Below, one piece after another: positions 15,940 to 24,320 of a stretch of 27,748 nt of DNA (its first letter is position 1; each line of letters opens with the position of its first letter). The DNA lies in assembly GCA_964432875.1 (NCBI GenBank), contig CAYSPJ010000067.1, forward strand, positions 1 through 27,748. The letters are read 5' to 3'. The notes beneath the pieces are model-generated. The model saw only the letters and a program-made list of their open reading frames with translations. It had not been told where the DNA came from and ran no database searches. The translations under genes were made by a program, and so were the position numbers. The DNA comes from JACJYE01 sp964432875 (lineage in GTDB: Bacteria; Bacteroidota; Bacteroidia; Chitinophagales; Saprospiraceae).

Positions 15940-18900
15940 CTACTCAATCAGCACCCTATCCATCCCTTGCCAGTAGCGCTCTTGGTTGGCGTAGTACAGA
16001 TATGCACAAGAAGCCGGGGCCTCATAACTGCCTGGCACTGCCGCTTGCAAATCCAGGTGGAAGTTCAGGGTGCCGGAAGGCAAAGATTCAAAGTAAAAAA
16101 CCACATAGCCATCCTGGATTTCGTAGTAATGTACGGTCTTTTCGTCCAGCAGCTTGCGCAACTGCCAGGGCTGTGGCTGTAGCCCGGCAGGAATGCCGAT
16201 TTGTACCAGAGGAGTCGGCACTACCCCACCGGAATGGTTCTCGATGCCGATAGACAGGCGCACGGTTTCGCCCACACTGGCGTGGCGGGCTGCCAGCCTG
16301 GTTTCCAGAGCTAAGGGGCAGCCAGCGCTTGAAGGCGGGGTACGCATAGCATATTGCAGCTGTAGTCCGAACGGTAAAGGATGGGGCGTGTTTTCAAAAC
16401 GCACCTCAACCTCCTGCACCCCAGCAGACAGATAATCACCCAAGCCGGCGATGAAAATTTTGCCAAGCGCATCCTGGCGGTAAGTGCGGCGAGCAACTTC
16501 CTTGCCATTGACCAATACGTGCAGTTGGCCGCCGGATCGCGATTGCCCCCGCGAGCTTGCGTAAGCTGCCAGGGCTTTCAGGGCTAGTACCGTAGATTGC
16601 GTATTGCCAAAGCCATAGGGCGTCCGGGATTGGGCCAGGAAGTCGATGGCATTGGCCAGGGAAGCCGGCTCATCGCCAGCTTGCAACAGCGCCAGGATCG
16701 CCAGGGCGGTAGTTTCGACCTTCAGGTCGCGGCCGCGAGAGCAAACGACCGAAGCAGAAGCGCCTTGCCAAGCGCCGTCGGCCAGCTGGCTTTGGCGCAG
16801 CTTGCGCAATAGACCCCTTGCTTCAAGGCTGCCTGCCTTCTGCAAGGCATTCCCCAGTAGCGCTAACATATACGGGTCTTCATGTTCCATCGCCTGCTGA
16901 TAGGCATGCTGCAGTTCCGGCATGATTTGTGCCCCCAGGCCTGCTTCGGTTAGCGCCCAGACGATGTAGGCATCGCGTACGCCAGGCCCTGCTTGCCAGG
17001 AGTGCAGGTGTTGCGCGCCACCTTTCCAACTGCCCTGCCCATCGCGCCGCCGCAATAGCCAGGAAGCGGTGCGTTCGATCATCGCCTCGTCCACCGCCAC
17101 CAGACGCTTCATGTCCATGAATTGCAGCAAGCCATAAGCAGTCAGGGCCTCGTGGCCCGGCTCGTGCCCCCACCAATGGAAGCCGCCGCCGGGCGATTCG
17201 TAAGCCAGTAGTTTCTCATAACCACTTTTCAGTAAGCCTATCGCCCGCTGCTCGATTTCAGGGCGGGCGGTGCCCGACTGGCGCAATAGTTCCAATACCA
17301 ACAAATTGGGATAGTTGCTACTGGATACCTGCTCGAAGCAGCCGGTGGGCTGTCGCAACATGTGCTCCATACCATCCAGTATCTCCTCCACGGGATTGGG
17401 ATAAACCGTCAAACTAGCTTCCAGGGAACCTGGCAAAGGGCTGCTGATATCCAACTCAAAGCGGTTGCGCAATTGGGTGCCGCTGTGCATCTCCTGCACT
17501 GGGAAGCCCCGCGAGATGGCGATAATAGCGCCCTCCCAAGTACTCGCCTGTTGCCCCTGCCCAAAAACCAGCTTCACCAAGCCGTTTTGTACCATGCCCT
17601 CGACGGCAACTGGCAAAGCCAGGCGGCGATGCGAGTTGGCAGGCAGACAGATGCTATCTGGCAAGGGCGTCAGCCAAGACAGCCCAGTTGGCAAAATAGC
17701 ACGTAAAGGGCCGCAAAAAGGATCAGCGCTGTGGTTGATGAGCTGTAAGGCCAGCACCAAGGTATCACCCGTGAGGGCCAAGGCAGGCAGGCGGGCATCG
17801 AGCTGGATAGGGGGCTGGGTAAAAATCAGATCGCTGCCTTCCCCAGGCAATCCACCGGAGCCAAAGCCTTCCACCACGACGCGATAGGCCGAAGCCTCAA
17901 GCCCGAGAAAAAAGCTGTCTTGTGCTTCGCCATTGGCATCGGTCCGCAGCCGAGGCTGCCAGTGCAGGAGATGGCGGCGGGAAGCTGCCGCTTCCTGCCC
18001 GTCAAACCCTGGCTGGTAAAAAGTGCGCGCCTGGTAATAACGCCCGCTCGCCCTGGAAAGGGATGAGCTGCGGTAGGAGCTGGAAAGCATCAAAGGCGGC
18101 TTCCCGTCCAGGCTGAATTTCACGGGGAGGTTGAAGGCGACCTTCACCGGCCGGCCACGCTGATGCCCTGGCTTCCAGCGCAAGCCACTCTCCTGCATCA
18201 GGCGCACGATGCGTAGCGCTTCTTCGCCCGCGCCACCTCCAATGTCCCGTACCACTTTGGCATCGGTGATATTCCCGGCACGGTCCACCACAAAGTTTAC
18301 GACCACGGTGCCTTCGATGGCATGCTCGCGAGCCTGCGAGGGATAGCGGATATTTTGATAGATGAATTCCAGCATTTTATGATTGGCACACTGCCGCCGC
18401 TCCTCGACGGAGGCAGCCAAATCCTCACAGCCAGGAAAACGCGGCATCTCTTCCACTACCTTGAAAATTTCCTCGGCCATCATTGGCGGCGGCGGGGGCG
18501 GTGGGGGCGGCGGGGGCGGGGGCTCTGCTGAGCGCGGCGGCTCGATTTCGGCAGCCGCTTCGATGCTCTGATCGACGAATTCCACCAAGTCGGCTTCTTC
18601 TGCCACCTGCTCTGCCAACCGCTGGGGCGGCGGCGGAGGGGGTACTAAAACCGGCACATTGCCAGCTCTGGCCACTCCTTGAGTAGTGTTGTCTTGCTCG
18701 ATCAGCGGCACTTTGTATTCAAGCACTTGAATGGGCGGGAGCATACTACCCTCGGGCAGGGAGATAGCGACTTTTTCACACCGCCCCTCCAGGGCCCAGA
18801 GCTCATTGGCCCAAGTGCTCATGTAACCCTCTGCCCCGGCCTCCAGGCTGTAGATGCCGGGTTTAAGGTTGGCAAAGCGGAACTGCCCCCGGGCATCAGC

Positions 18901-20919
18901 GACCGTCTGCTGCATGCGCTGCCCGTTGTAGATGAGCTGCACTTTGGCCCCAGCGATGGCCCTCCCGCTGCCCGCTGCCCGCACTAAGCCGCTCAGGCTG
19001 GGGCGGGAGCAATTGCCCCACTCGCGCACGACTGCTTTTCGCCTTAGGGTATAGACAGCGCCCTCACTGTAGCCGCGCAGCGGGAATTCCCCAACCCATT
19101 CTGCCGTTTCGATGACCAATTCGCTATTTGAGGGTAAATCAAAGGCGGGAGTGGTAAAAAAGCCCTGTCCATCGGCCTGGCTCTCCAGCCCGGCGGAATA
19201 GATATGAATGCGGGCACCAGCAGCCGGCTCACCATCTGACCTGACTGCGCGCCCACTGATGCGCGCCCGCTCAGCAGCATATTTCACCGCAACGGGCGGG
19301 CTATCTGCCAGGACATCCCGCCACTCGAAGCGCCGCCAACCGTGGGTTAACATCAAGTAGTCAAGCGCGGGCAAGGCCTTGGGCTCATCGGCATCAAAGT
19401 AGAAATTGGGCTCCTCGATCTCGCCCTTTAGCTCTGATTGCAAAAGAAAATGCGCCAACAGGTGCCCTTGCTTGTCATCGGCATAGGAAAGCAGCTTGTC
19501 ATCCACTACTGCCAGGGAGAAATCACCGCGTACAGGCCTCCCCTGCTCATCCGTAACGCGCAGGCGGAGTTTCACCTGCTGTCCAGGCAGGTACTGCTCT
19601 TGACCGGCCTTGACATCAACCTGCAATCGCCGTTGTGGATTGACGAATACCAGGCGCTCGCAACGGGCAACACCCTGTTCGTCAAAAAGCGTGAAGCGGG
19701 CGATGCCGATTGGCCAGCTGCCCGTCGGAACCCGTAGAATGCGGGTCTCGCCTGCATCCAGCTCCAAGCTCTTAGCAAAGCGGATTTCACCCGCCGATAG
19801 CGCGCTCAAATATATTTCAACTGGCCGCCCTAACCTAGTGATTTTCAATAGAACATGACCTGATTCCTGCCCGATTGCTGCCAACTGATAGCCCTCATCC
19901 AGGGCAGGCGGCAAAGAAAAGACTTGATGGTTTCCCGCCGGGCTGATCAGGCGGGCAGTATAAGCCTCTCCTGGTTGTGGTTTAAACTCAAAACTACCCA
20001 TCCCCTGGTGGAAGCTGACAAACTCCGCCACCTGCCGCCCATCGCGGGCATAGACTGCACCTGCCACATCAGCAGGCTTACCAAATTCATTGATTGCTTT
20101 AAAGGCCATGCGCCCTGCCAGCCCGGCGATGGCATCCCCGCCTTCTGGCAAAAACTGCAAGTCGATCTGATTGAGCACGATGGGGATGGGCCGGGAGATG
20201 GATTCGGTACGCCCCTGGTAAGGGATTTGGATGGTCAACAGCCCGTCATTCGAAGCCGTATCAGCGGGTAAGGGGAAGCGCAGGTTCGCCGTGCCGTCCG
20301 CCGCTGTTTGAAAATCCTGTGCCTGAAAGACCCGCCCATCCAACATGGCGACCAGCTGGCAGGCATGGCCGCCTAAGGGTTTGTTTCCCAGGGTCTGTAC
20401 GGAAAGCTTGGCCTGGACCTCTTCACCTGGCCCGAAAGCCTTGCGCTCGAATTCAAGTTGCATCTTCAAGCGTGGCAGCACCGCTGCCTGGACGGTGATG
20501 TGGCGCTCGAAAGCCTCGCCTGTATTGCGCATCCAGCTGGTATATGCCCGCACTTGGTACAACCCGCCTGGCGCATCGCCTGGCAGGGAGAAATCTCCCG
20601 GCGCGCTGCCATTTTCAACCAACAGGGTGTGCTTTTTCAATACATCGCCCCGCGGGCTCAGCAGCTCGACGTACAGGATGTCGCTCTTCGCGGAAGGTTC
20701 GTGGGTGAAGCCATCGCGCAGATAGGCTTTGAACCAAATGTCCTCTCCTGGAAAAAACAAGGTGCGTCCAAAGTGGAGATAGGCTTTTTCGCCTGCAGCC
20801 CGCTCGCGATAAGCGGCAGCTTTTTCTTTCAATTCCTGCACAAAGGGCGGATCGCCTGTACCGCGCTGGAGAATGCCCAGCGCTAGCAATAGCAAGGTAC
20901 TAATGGTGATGGCTTTCAT
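15940..20919 (-). CDS. Alpha-2-macroglobulin-like thioester protein with internal proline tracts and TonB C-terminal domain
   Basis: The 1659-residue protein has a probable signal peptide (1-20, no clear lipobox). Macroglobulin-type beta domains follow (EKAYLHFGRTLFFPGEDIWF at 44-63, typical of MG2; further MG units to about 545), then a carboxypeptidase-regulatory-like domain (about 640-700). Next is a low-complexity linker with six Pro (760-765) and thirteen Pro (800-812), a TonB_C domain (about 820-937: MPRFPGCED, IRYPSQAREHAIEGTVVVNFVVDRAG, WKPGHQRGRPVKVAFNLPVKF), an A2M domain (about 965-1035), and a thioester domain with GCFEQ at 1193-1197 in the context QPTGCFEQVSSSNYP. It ends in a receptor-binding-like beta domain. 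Family knowledge: bacterial macroglobulins trap proteases in the periplasm through the Cys-Gln thioester. The inserted TonB_C has no membrane anchor of its own. No pbpC gene lies nearby. It is the last gene of a co-directional group of four. Confidence 0.88.
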   Translation of the reverse strand: MKAITISTLLLLALGILQRGTGDPPFVQELKEKAAAYRERAAGEKAYLHFGRTLFFPGEDIWFKAYLRDGFTHEPSAKSDILYVELLSPRGDVLKKHTLLVENGSAPGDFSLPGDAPGGLYQVRAYTSWMRNTGEAFERHITVQAAVLPRLKMQLEFERKAFGPGEEVQAKLSVQTLGNKPLGGHACQLVAMLDGRVFQAQDFQTAADGTANLRFPLPADTASNDGLLTIQIPYQGRTESISRPIPIVLNQIDLQFLPEGGDAIAGLAGRMAFKAINEFGKPADVAGAVYARDGRQVAEFVSFHQGMGSFEFKPQPGEAYTARLISPAGNHQVFSLPPALDEGYQLAAIGQESGHVLLKITRLGRPVEIYLSALSAGEIRFAKSLELDAGETRILRVPTGSWPIGIARFTLFDEQGVARCERLVFVNPQRRLQVDVKAGQEQYLPGQQVKLRLRVTDEQGRPVRGDFSLAVVDDKLLSYADDKQGHLLAHFLLQSELKGEIEEPNFYFDADEPKALPALDYLMLTHGWRRFEWRDVLADSPPVAVKYAAERARISGRAVRSDGEPAAGARIHIYSAGLESQADGQGFFTTPAFDLPSNSELVIETAEWVGEFPLRGYSEGAVYTLRRKAVVREWGNCSRPSLSGLVRAAGSGRAIAGAKVQLIYNGQRMQQTVADARGQFRFANLKPGIYSLEAGAEGYMSTWANELWALEGRCEKVAISLPEGSMLPPIQVLEYKVPLIEQDNTTQGVARAGNVPVLVPPPPPPQRLAEQVAEEADLVEFVDQSIEAAAEIEPPRSAEPPPPPPPPPPPPPMMAEEIFKVVEEMPRFPGCEDLAASVEERRQCANHKMLEFIYQNIRYPSQAREHAIEGTVVVNFVVDRAGNITDAKVVRDIGGGAGEEALRIVRLMQESGLRWKPGHQRGRPVKVAFNLPVKFSLDGKPPLMLSSSYRSSSLSRASGRYYQARTFYQPGFDGQEAAASRRHLLHWQPRLRTDANGEAQDSFFLGLEASAYRVVVEGFGSGGLPGEGSDLIFTQPPIQLDARLPALALTGDTLVLALQLINHSADPFCGPLRAILPTGLSWLTPLPDSICLPANSHRRLALPVAVEGMVQNGLVKLVFGQGQQASTWEGAIIAISRGFPVQEMHSGTQLRNRFELDISSPLPGSLEASLTVYPNPVEEILDGMEHMLRQPTGCFEQVSSSNYPNLLVLELLRQSGTARPEIEQRAIGLLKSGYEKLLAYESPGGGFHWWGHEPGHEALTAYGLLQFMDMKRLVAVDEAMIERTASWLLRRRDGQGSWKGGAQHLHSWQAGPGVRDAYIVWALTEAGLGAQIMPELQHAYQQAMEHEDPYMLALLGNALQKAGSLEARGLLRKLRQSQLADGAWQGASASVVCSRGRDLKVETTALAILALLQAGDEPASLANAIDFLAQSRTPYGFGNTQSTVLALKALAAYASSRGQSRSGGQLHVLVNGKEVARRTYRQDALGKIFIAGLGDYLSAGVQEVEVRFENTPHPLPFGLQLQYAMRTPPSSAGCPLALETRLAARHASVGETVRLSIGIENHSGGVVPTPLVQIGIPAGLQPQPWQLRKLLDEKTVHYYEIQDGYVVFYFESLPSGTLNFHLDLQAAVPGSYEAPASCAYLYYANQERYWQGMDRVLIE

Positions 20920-21086
20920 AGGCTTTTAGGGCTAAGATGCACAAGAGAGAGGGATTGGCGGGTGGGAGCTGCTCAATAGCTCATGGCTGCGCGGTACTTC
21001 ACTACGCATCGAAGCGCTATCAGGCGAGCGGTCGCTGACAAGGCAACCAAATGTGCTCCAAAGCAAGAAGCATCCAGCCCCCCTAT

Positions 21087-21461
21087 TTAGGGGCTTACAT
21101 CCCCCTCCAGATAAAGCAGTTCCGGTTTGCGCTGGCCATGGAAATACACTTTGATTTTTTTGAGGAAATAGCCGACGTCCCGAGCATCGTATTCCACCCC
21201 AATGATGCCGATGGAATCAGGGGCTACGGCAGCTGCGTCCCAATCCGGCACGGTACAGCCGCAAGAGGTACGTACATTATCGACAACCAGGGGCTTGCCG
21301 CTCTTGTTGTGGAAGCGGAATTCATGCCGCACGGGCTGGTTGTGCTTGACCACCCCAAAATCATGCGTTGTAGGTGAAAGCCAGCTTACGCTTAAAATCG
21401 CATCGGGATACTGAAACCCCAGAATCAAGAAAGCCAAAAGGCTGATTATCGTAATGCGCAT
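21087..21461 (-). CDS. DUF1573 periplasmic protein
   Basis: The 124-residue protein has a signal peptide (hydrophobic 3-16) followed by a single DUF1573 domain: HDFGVVKHNQPVRHEFRFHN, KPLVVDNVRTSCGCTVPDW (Cys67, Cys69) and VEYDARDVGYFLKKIKV. DUF1573 is an immunoglobulin-like beta-sandwich common in Bacteroidota exported proteins; its role is unknown, and the CxC in the SCGCT motif is a hallmark. The gene lies 167 nt upstream of the macroglobulin gene in the same direction, and both are predicted to act in the periplasm, so a link is possible but unproven. A short GC-rich inverted repeat overlaps its stop codon (see rejected items). Confidence 0.9.
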   Translation of the reverse strand: MRITIISLLAFLILGFQYPDAILSVSWLSPTTHDFGVVKHNQPVRHEFRFHNKSGKPLVVDNVRTSCGCTVPDWDAAAVAPDSIGIIGVEYDARDVGYFLKKIKVYFHGQRKPELLYLEGDVSP

Positions 21462-21597
21462 GAGCTCTTTTTAAAAACGTTTGCGGGGATATTTCAAAGC
21501 AGTCTTCTATCTATCAACGACAGGGTAACCTGCTCGACCTGAGTTGCTCGCTTCCTTGGTCCTTAGGCCGAAGAACGGAGATAGCCCGGTCAAAGCT

Positions 21598-22044
21598 CTA
21601 CTCCGAACTCAGCTGCCCCACGACTTCCCAGGTATGATCGGAGAGCAACTCGGCACTGGCAACAAAGCGGTAAGGCGGGTTGGGGCCCCACTCTTGGGGA
21701 GACACCATAGAAAGCACATAGCCGCCGTTGGCACGTTCGTATAAGTGGTAGGTAGAGCCGATCAGCGGCTCGAAGTTCATCTCGGCCAGGTAGATTTGCT
21801 CAGAGATCATGATGCGGTCCTGCACCGCCTTGGCCTGTTGGGCCAACAGCTCAATTTGCTTCCTGATCTGCGCCAACTGCATGTCGGTCTGTTTGTACAT
21901 GGCAGTTACGGCACGGCCTTTTACCTTGCCACGGTCGATGGGCTTGATCGGCAAGCTGCCTACATTATGGGCGTAGGGTAAAAGGTGAGGATTTTCCGCT
22001 ACCTTGTCTTTGTCGATTGGGTTGATGTCCTGTTTTTCTTTCAT
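21598..22044 (-). CDS. DUF2452 family protein
   Basis: The 148-residue soluble protein has no signal peptide. The order of motifs matches DUF2452: an N-terminal NPHLLPYAHNVGSLPIKP, a central charged helix (MQLAQIRKQIELLAQQAKAVQDRIMISEQ... region, about 55-85) and the C-terminal NFEPLIGSTYHLYE, LSMVSPQEWG and F-x-ASAELLSDHTWEVV. The family is found across Bacteroidota and some eukaryotes and has no established function. It lies between the membrane coiled-coil gene and the DUF1573 gene in the same direction. A terminator-like hairpin precedes it, so it probably starts its own transcript. Confidence 0.85.
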   Translation of the reverse strand: MKEKQDINPIDKDKVAENPHLLPYAHNVGSLPIKPIDRGKVKGRAVTAMYKQTDMQLAQIRKQIELLAQQAKAVQDRIMISEQIYLAEMNFEPLIGSTYHLYERANGGYVLSMVSPQEWGPNPPYRFVASAELLSDHTWEVVGQLSSE

Positions 22045-22077
22045 ATCGTTATTTGCTAACAGGTTTACCCACTTAAA

Positions 22078-22136
22078 ACGGCTAAACCCGCAAGCCCTAA
22101 CAATCGAAAGGGCCTACCGGTTTAGCCGTATTTTTA
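22078..22136 (-). terminator. Nested-hairpin terminator after the coiled-coil gene
   Basis: A perfect 11-bp stem, ACGGCTAAACC (22078-22088) with GGTTTAGCCGT (22119-22129), encloses a second small hairpin, GCCCT/AGGGC. On the minus strand it is followed by TTTT; on the plus strand by ATTTTTATT, which is the better tail. It lies between the coiled-coil gene and the DUF2452 gene, both on the minus strand, so ending the coiled-coil transcript is the likely role. Confidence 0.75.
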
Positions 22137-22174
22137 TTGCCTCAGGCAAGCGATCGAGCGCTACTGCCCAGACG

Positions 22175-23203
22175 CTACTTAAGCTGGAAAGTTTTACTGC
22201 CCGCCAGATAACCTTTATTGTACACCTCGACGGTATAGTTGCCCTCCTGGAATGGCTGGCTGGGGCCCCAGACGGTACACAACTGCTGTTCGCCTTGGCT
22301 ATAATCCACTTCCTTGTATTGAGTGTAGCGGATCTGCTCGCCATTGGCATTATTGGTAAAAATGCCGGAGCCCAGTTCTTCTACTGCCAGGGTTTCGCCG
22401 CGGGCGTTGATGATGCGGATGTAAAAACGCTCATCGCCCGGCTCCGCCACCTGATTGGCAGTGGTAGAGAAGCAGACTTGCAACTGGTCGATATTTTTGG
22501 CGGTACGGCGGGAGACAGCCTTGCCCGTACCTTTCATCTTGAGGCCTTCTACCTCCAGGTTTTTAACTTTGACCACCGAGGCGATATTGACCTTTTTAGC
22601 CAGGCGGGCCCGATCAGCTTCAACCATATCTTTTTCGCTGGCCAATGCCGCTTTGGCGGAAGCCAGCTCCATATTGGCCATGCGCGTAGAGTCGAGATTG
22701 GTGGCCAGGTTGGCATTTTCTTCGCTGAGCTGGACCGTGCGGAAGGTCAATTCCTGGTTTTCCTGCCGCAGTTGATTGATCTCGGCGACATATTGCTCGA
22801 CCTGCCCTTTGAGCTTGCTGATTTCCTTGCGGGCCTCGCTAAGGTTGCGGCCGTCGCGCAACAATACGTCAATGCGGTCTTTTGAGTTCTTGAGTTCATC
22901 CTTTTGTTGCTCGATCAAGGCATTGAGTTCTTCATTGCTGCCCCGGAGCTCTTCCAGTTCTGATAGAGCCTCGTAATACTGCTTTTCAAGTTCTGCTTTG
23001 AGCATAGCCGATTCATCCAAAGCATAAGCCATGCTGTCCGTTTGCTTATCGGCGCTCCTCCACAAGAAGAGGAAAGTCAGCGACAGGATAGACAACAACA
23101 CGATGGCGATGATCGCACCGGTTTTGAATTGCTGTTGGGATTGGTCTGGCTTATTAGGGCCAAAGCTTGGTGGTGGCGTCGGATTCGGATTGTACGTAGA
23201 CAT
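22175..23203 (-). CDS. Membrane-anchored coiled-coil protein with C-terminal beta domain
   Basis: I start at the ATG at 23203 (MSTYNPNPTPPPSFGPN, 342 residues); an ORF opening at 23248 adds 15 unlikely residues. The layout is a Pro/Asn/Gln-rich N-terminus (1-27), one transmembrane helix (29-48), a long coiled coil (about 60-202, with heptads such as LEKQYYEALSELEELR and ISKLKGQVEQYVAEINQL) and a compact C-terminal beta domain (about 230-342) with QVCFST, FYIRIINARGETL, VDYSQGEQQLCTVW and GNYTVEVYNKG. I remember Bacteroidota relatives that share this C-terminal domain and are loosely named chromosome-partitioning or SMC-like proteins; those names rest only on the coiled coil. It is probably inner-membrane with a periplasmic coil and domain (topology inferred). 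Function is unknown. The first gene of a co-directional group of four, ended by the nested hairpin. Confidence 0.82.
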   Translation of the reverse strand: MSTYNPNPTPPPSFGPNKPDQSQQQFKTGAIIAIVLLSILSLTFLFLWRSADKQTDSMAYALDESAMLKAELEKQYYEALSELEELRGSNEELNALIEQQKDELKNSKDRIDVLLRDGRNLSEARKEISKLKGQVEQYVAEINQLRQENQELTFRTVQLSEENANLATNLDSTRMANMELASAKAALASEKDMVEADRARLAKKVNIASVVKVKNLEVEGLKMKGTGKAVSRRTAKNIDQLQVCFSTTANQVAEPGDERFYIRIINARGETLAVEELGSGIFTNNANGEQIRYTQYKEVDYSQGEQQLCTVWGPSQPFQEGNYTVEVYNKGYLAGSKTFQLK

Positions 23204-23403
23204 AGTGGAATAAAGGTTTTGTAATTTAAGATTGGGAAGCAGCCGCAACGGCGCTCCAGAAGCGTGTTTACGATTGCCAAGAAAACGGCGCTATGCATGA
23301 TAAAATTGCATCGCCCACTTTAAAATTGAGCTGGCACCGCCTGGACGCCCGCATCCAGTCAGCTACATCAAGTTTTTTCTGATTGCTAAATACGCTCCCA
23401 TTA

Positions 23404-23432
23404 TTGGGTTTCCCAGCTTTTTATTAGCTTTG
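23404..23432 (+). promoter_or_regulatory. Bacteroidota promoter for the exonuclease gene
   Basis: TTG at 23404-23406 and TAGCTTTG at 23425-23432 match the -33 (TTG) and -7 (TAnnTTTG) elements of the Bacteroidota primary sigma factor, with an 18-nt spacer. The -7 element lies 19 nt before the start codon, giving a very short leader, which is common in this phylum. Confidence 0.6.
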
Positions 23433-23451
23433 GCAGACAGAATAAAAAGCC

Positions 23452-24210
23452 ATGATAGAAAGCATTGATATTGCCAACGTCCTCTTCCTGGATATTGAAA
23501 CGGTATCCTTCAAAGCCGACTACGAAGCCCTCGACGAAGATTTCAAAGCCCTCTGGCGGCACAAAGCCCGGCAGGTGCGGCGCTCTGGAGAAGCTGAATT
23601 GAGCGAAGAGGAGGCCGCTGAGCTTTACAGCAGCCGTGCCGGCATTTTTGCCGAATTTGGGAAAATCGTCTGCATCTCGGTCGGCATCGTCCACCGCGAC
23701 AAGCAGGACCAACGGCTGCGGGTGCGGCTGAAATCCTTTGCCAGCGCAAACGAAGCGGAGCTCTTGCACGAGTTTTCCCAGTTGGTCTTTAAGTACTATG
23801 ACAACCCCAACAAATACTTCTTCTGCGGCCACAACATCAAGGAATTCGACATGCCTTACATTTGCCGCCGCATGGTCGTCAACCAACTCCCTCTGCCCGG
23901 CGTGTTTAACCTCTTTGGCAAAAAGCCCTGGGAGACCATGCACCTGCTCGATACGCTGGAGATGTGGAAGTTTGGCGACCGCAAACATTTCACCTCGCTA
24001 AAGCTGCTAGCGGCCCTGCTGGGCTTCCCCTCGCCTAAAGATGACATCGACGGCAGCGACGTGGGCCGGGTCTATTGGCAGGAGCAAGATTTGCCCCGTA
24101 TCTCCTTCTATTGCGAAAAAGATGTGCTGGCCACCATCCAGCTCTTCCTGCGCTATCGGCGCATGCCGCTGCTGGAGGAAGACCAGGTGCAGCATGTAAG
24201 CGGAGCGTAA
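23452..24210 (+). CDS. Predicted 3'-5' exonuclease (PolB-exonuclease-like, RNase H fold)
   Basis: The 252-residue protein is a stand-alone DEDDy-type exonuclease: Exo I LFLDIETV (Asp14, Glu16), Exo II CGHNIKEFDMPYI (Asn128, Asp133) and Exo III ISFYCEKDVLAT (Tyr220, Asp224). All metal ligands and the Tyr are present, so it should be active on DNA or RNA 3' ends. It corresponds to the family related to the B-family polymerase exonuclease domain (PF10108-like) common in Bacteroidota. There is no polymerase domain. A 32-residue insertion of Ala/Glu/Arg-rich helix follows Exo I. Its repair or RNA role is not established. It is preceded by its own promoter and followed by the Asp-box gene 110 nt downstream, which is probably separate. 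Confidence 0.9.
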   Translation: MIESIDIANVLFLDIETVSFKADYEALDEDFKALWRHKARQVRRSGEAELSEEEAAELYSSRAGIFAEFGKIVCISVGIVHRDKQDQRLRVRLKSFASANEAELLHEFSQLVFKYYDNPNKYFFCGHNIKEFDMPYICRRMVVNQLPLPGVFNLFGKKPWETMHLLDTLEMWKFGDRKHFTSLKLLAALLGFPSPKDDIDGSDVGRVYWQEQDLPRISFYCEKDVLATIQLFLRYRRMPLLEEDQVQHVSGA

Positions 24211-24267
24211 AAAAACCAAGAGGGGAAGGCCCTTGTATTGCCTATTCCACGATTTTTGCTTGGAAAC

Positions 24268-24292
24268 ATAGCCAGTCTGGCTATCTTGCAAG
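24268..24292. promoter_or_regulatory. Palindromic operator-like site upstream of the Asp-box gene
   Basis: Bases 24268-24284 are a perfect 8-bp inverted repeat with a single central base (ATAGCCAG T CTGGCTAT). The self-complementary CTTGCAAG follows directly at 24285-24292. A weak -7-like TATCTTG (24282-24288) overlaps both, and a TTGG lies 22 nt upstream of it. The loop is too small and there is no T run, so a protein-binding operator is more likely than a terminator. Confidence 0.4.
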
Positions 24293-24320
24293 CTTAATAG
24301 CAAAACACAAAAACACGAAC

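Noticed and set aside
21077..21096. Terminator at the end of the DUF1573 gene
   Set aside because: AGCCCC/GGGGCT can pair across the stop codon, but no T run follows on the minus strand and the stem is short.
22004..22885. Open frame of 293 codons opposite the coiled-coil gene
   Set aside because: Leu/Phe/Asp-rich product expected from the complement of Glu/Lys/Gln-rich coiled-coil codons; it overlaps the terminator hairpin and has no recognisable domain.
24075..24320. N-terminal extension of the Asp-box protein
   Set aside because: It overlaps the exonuclease gene, whose Exo III motif is coded there in another frame, and would bury the signal peptide.
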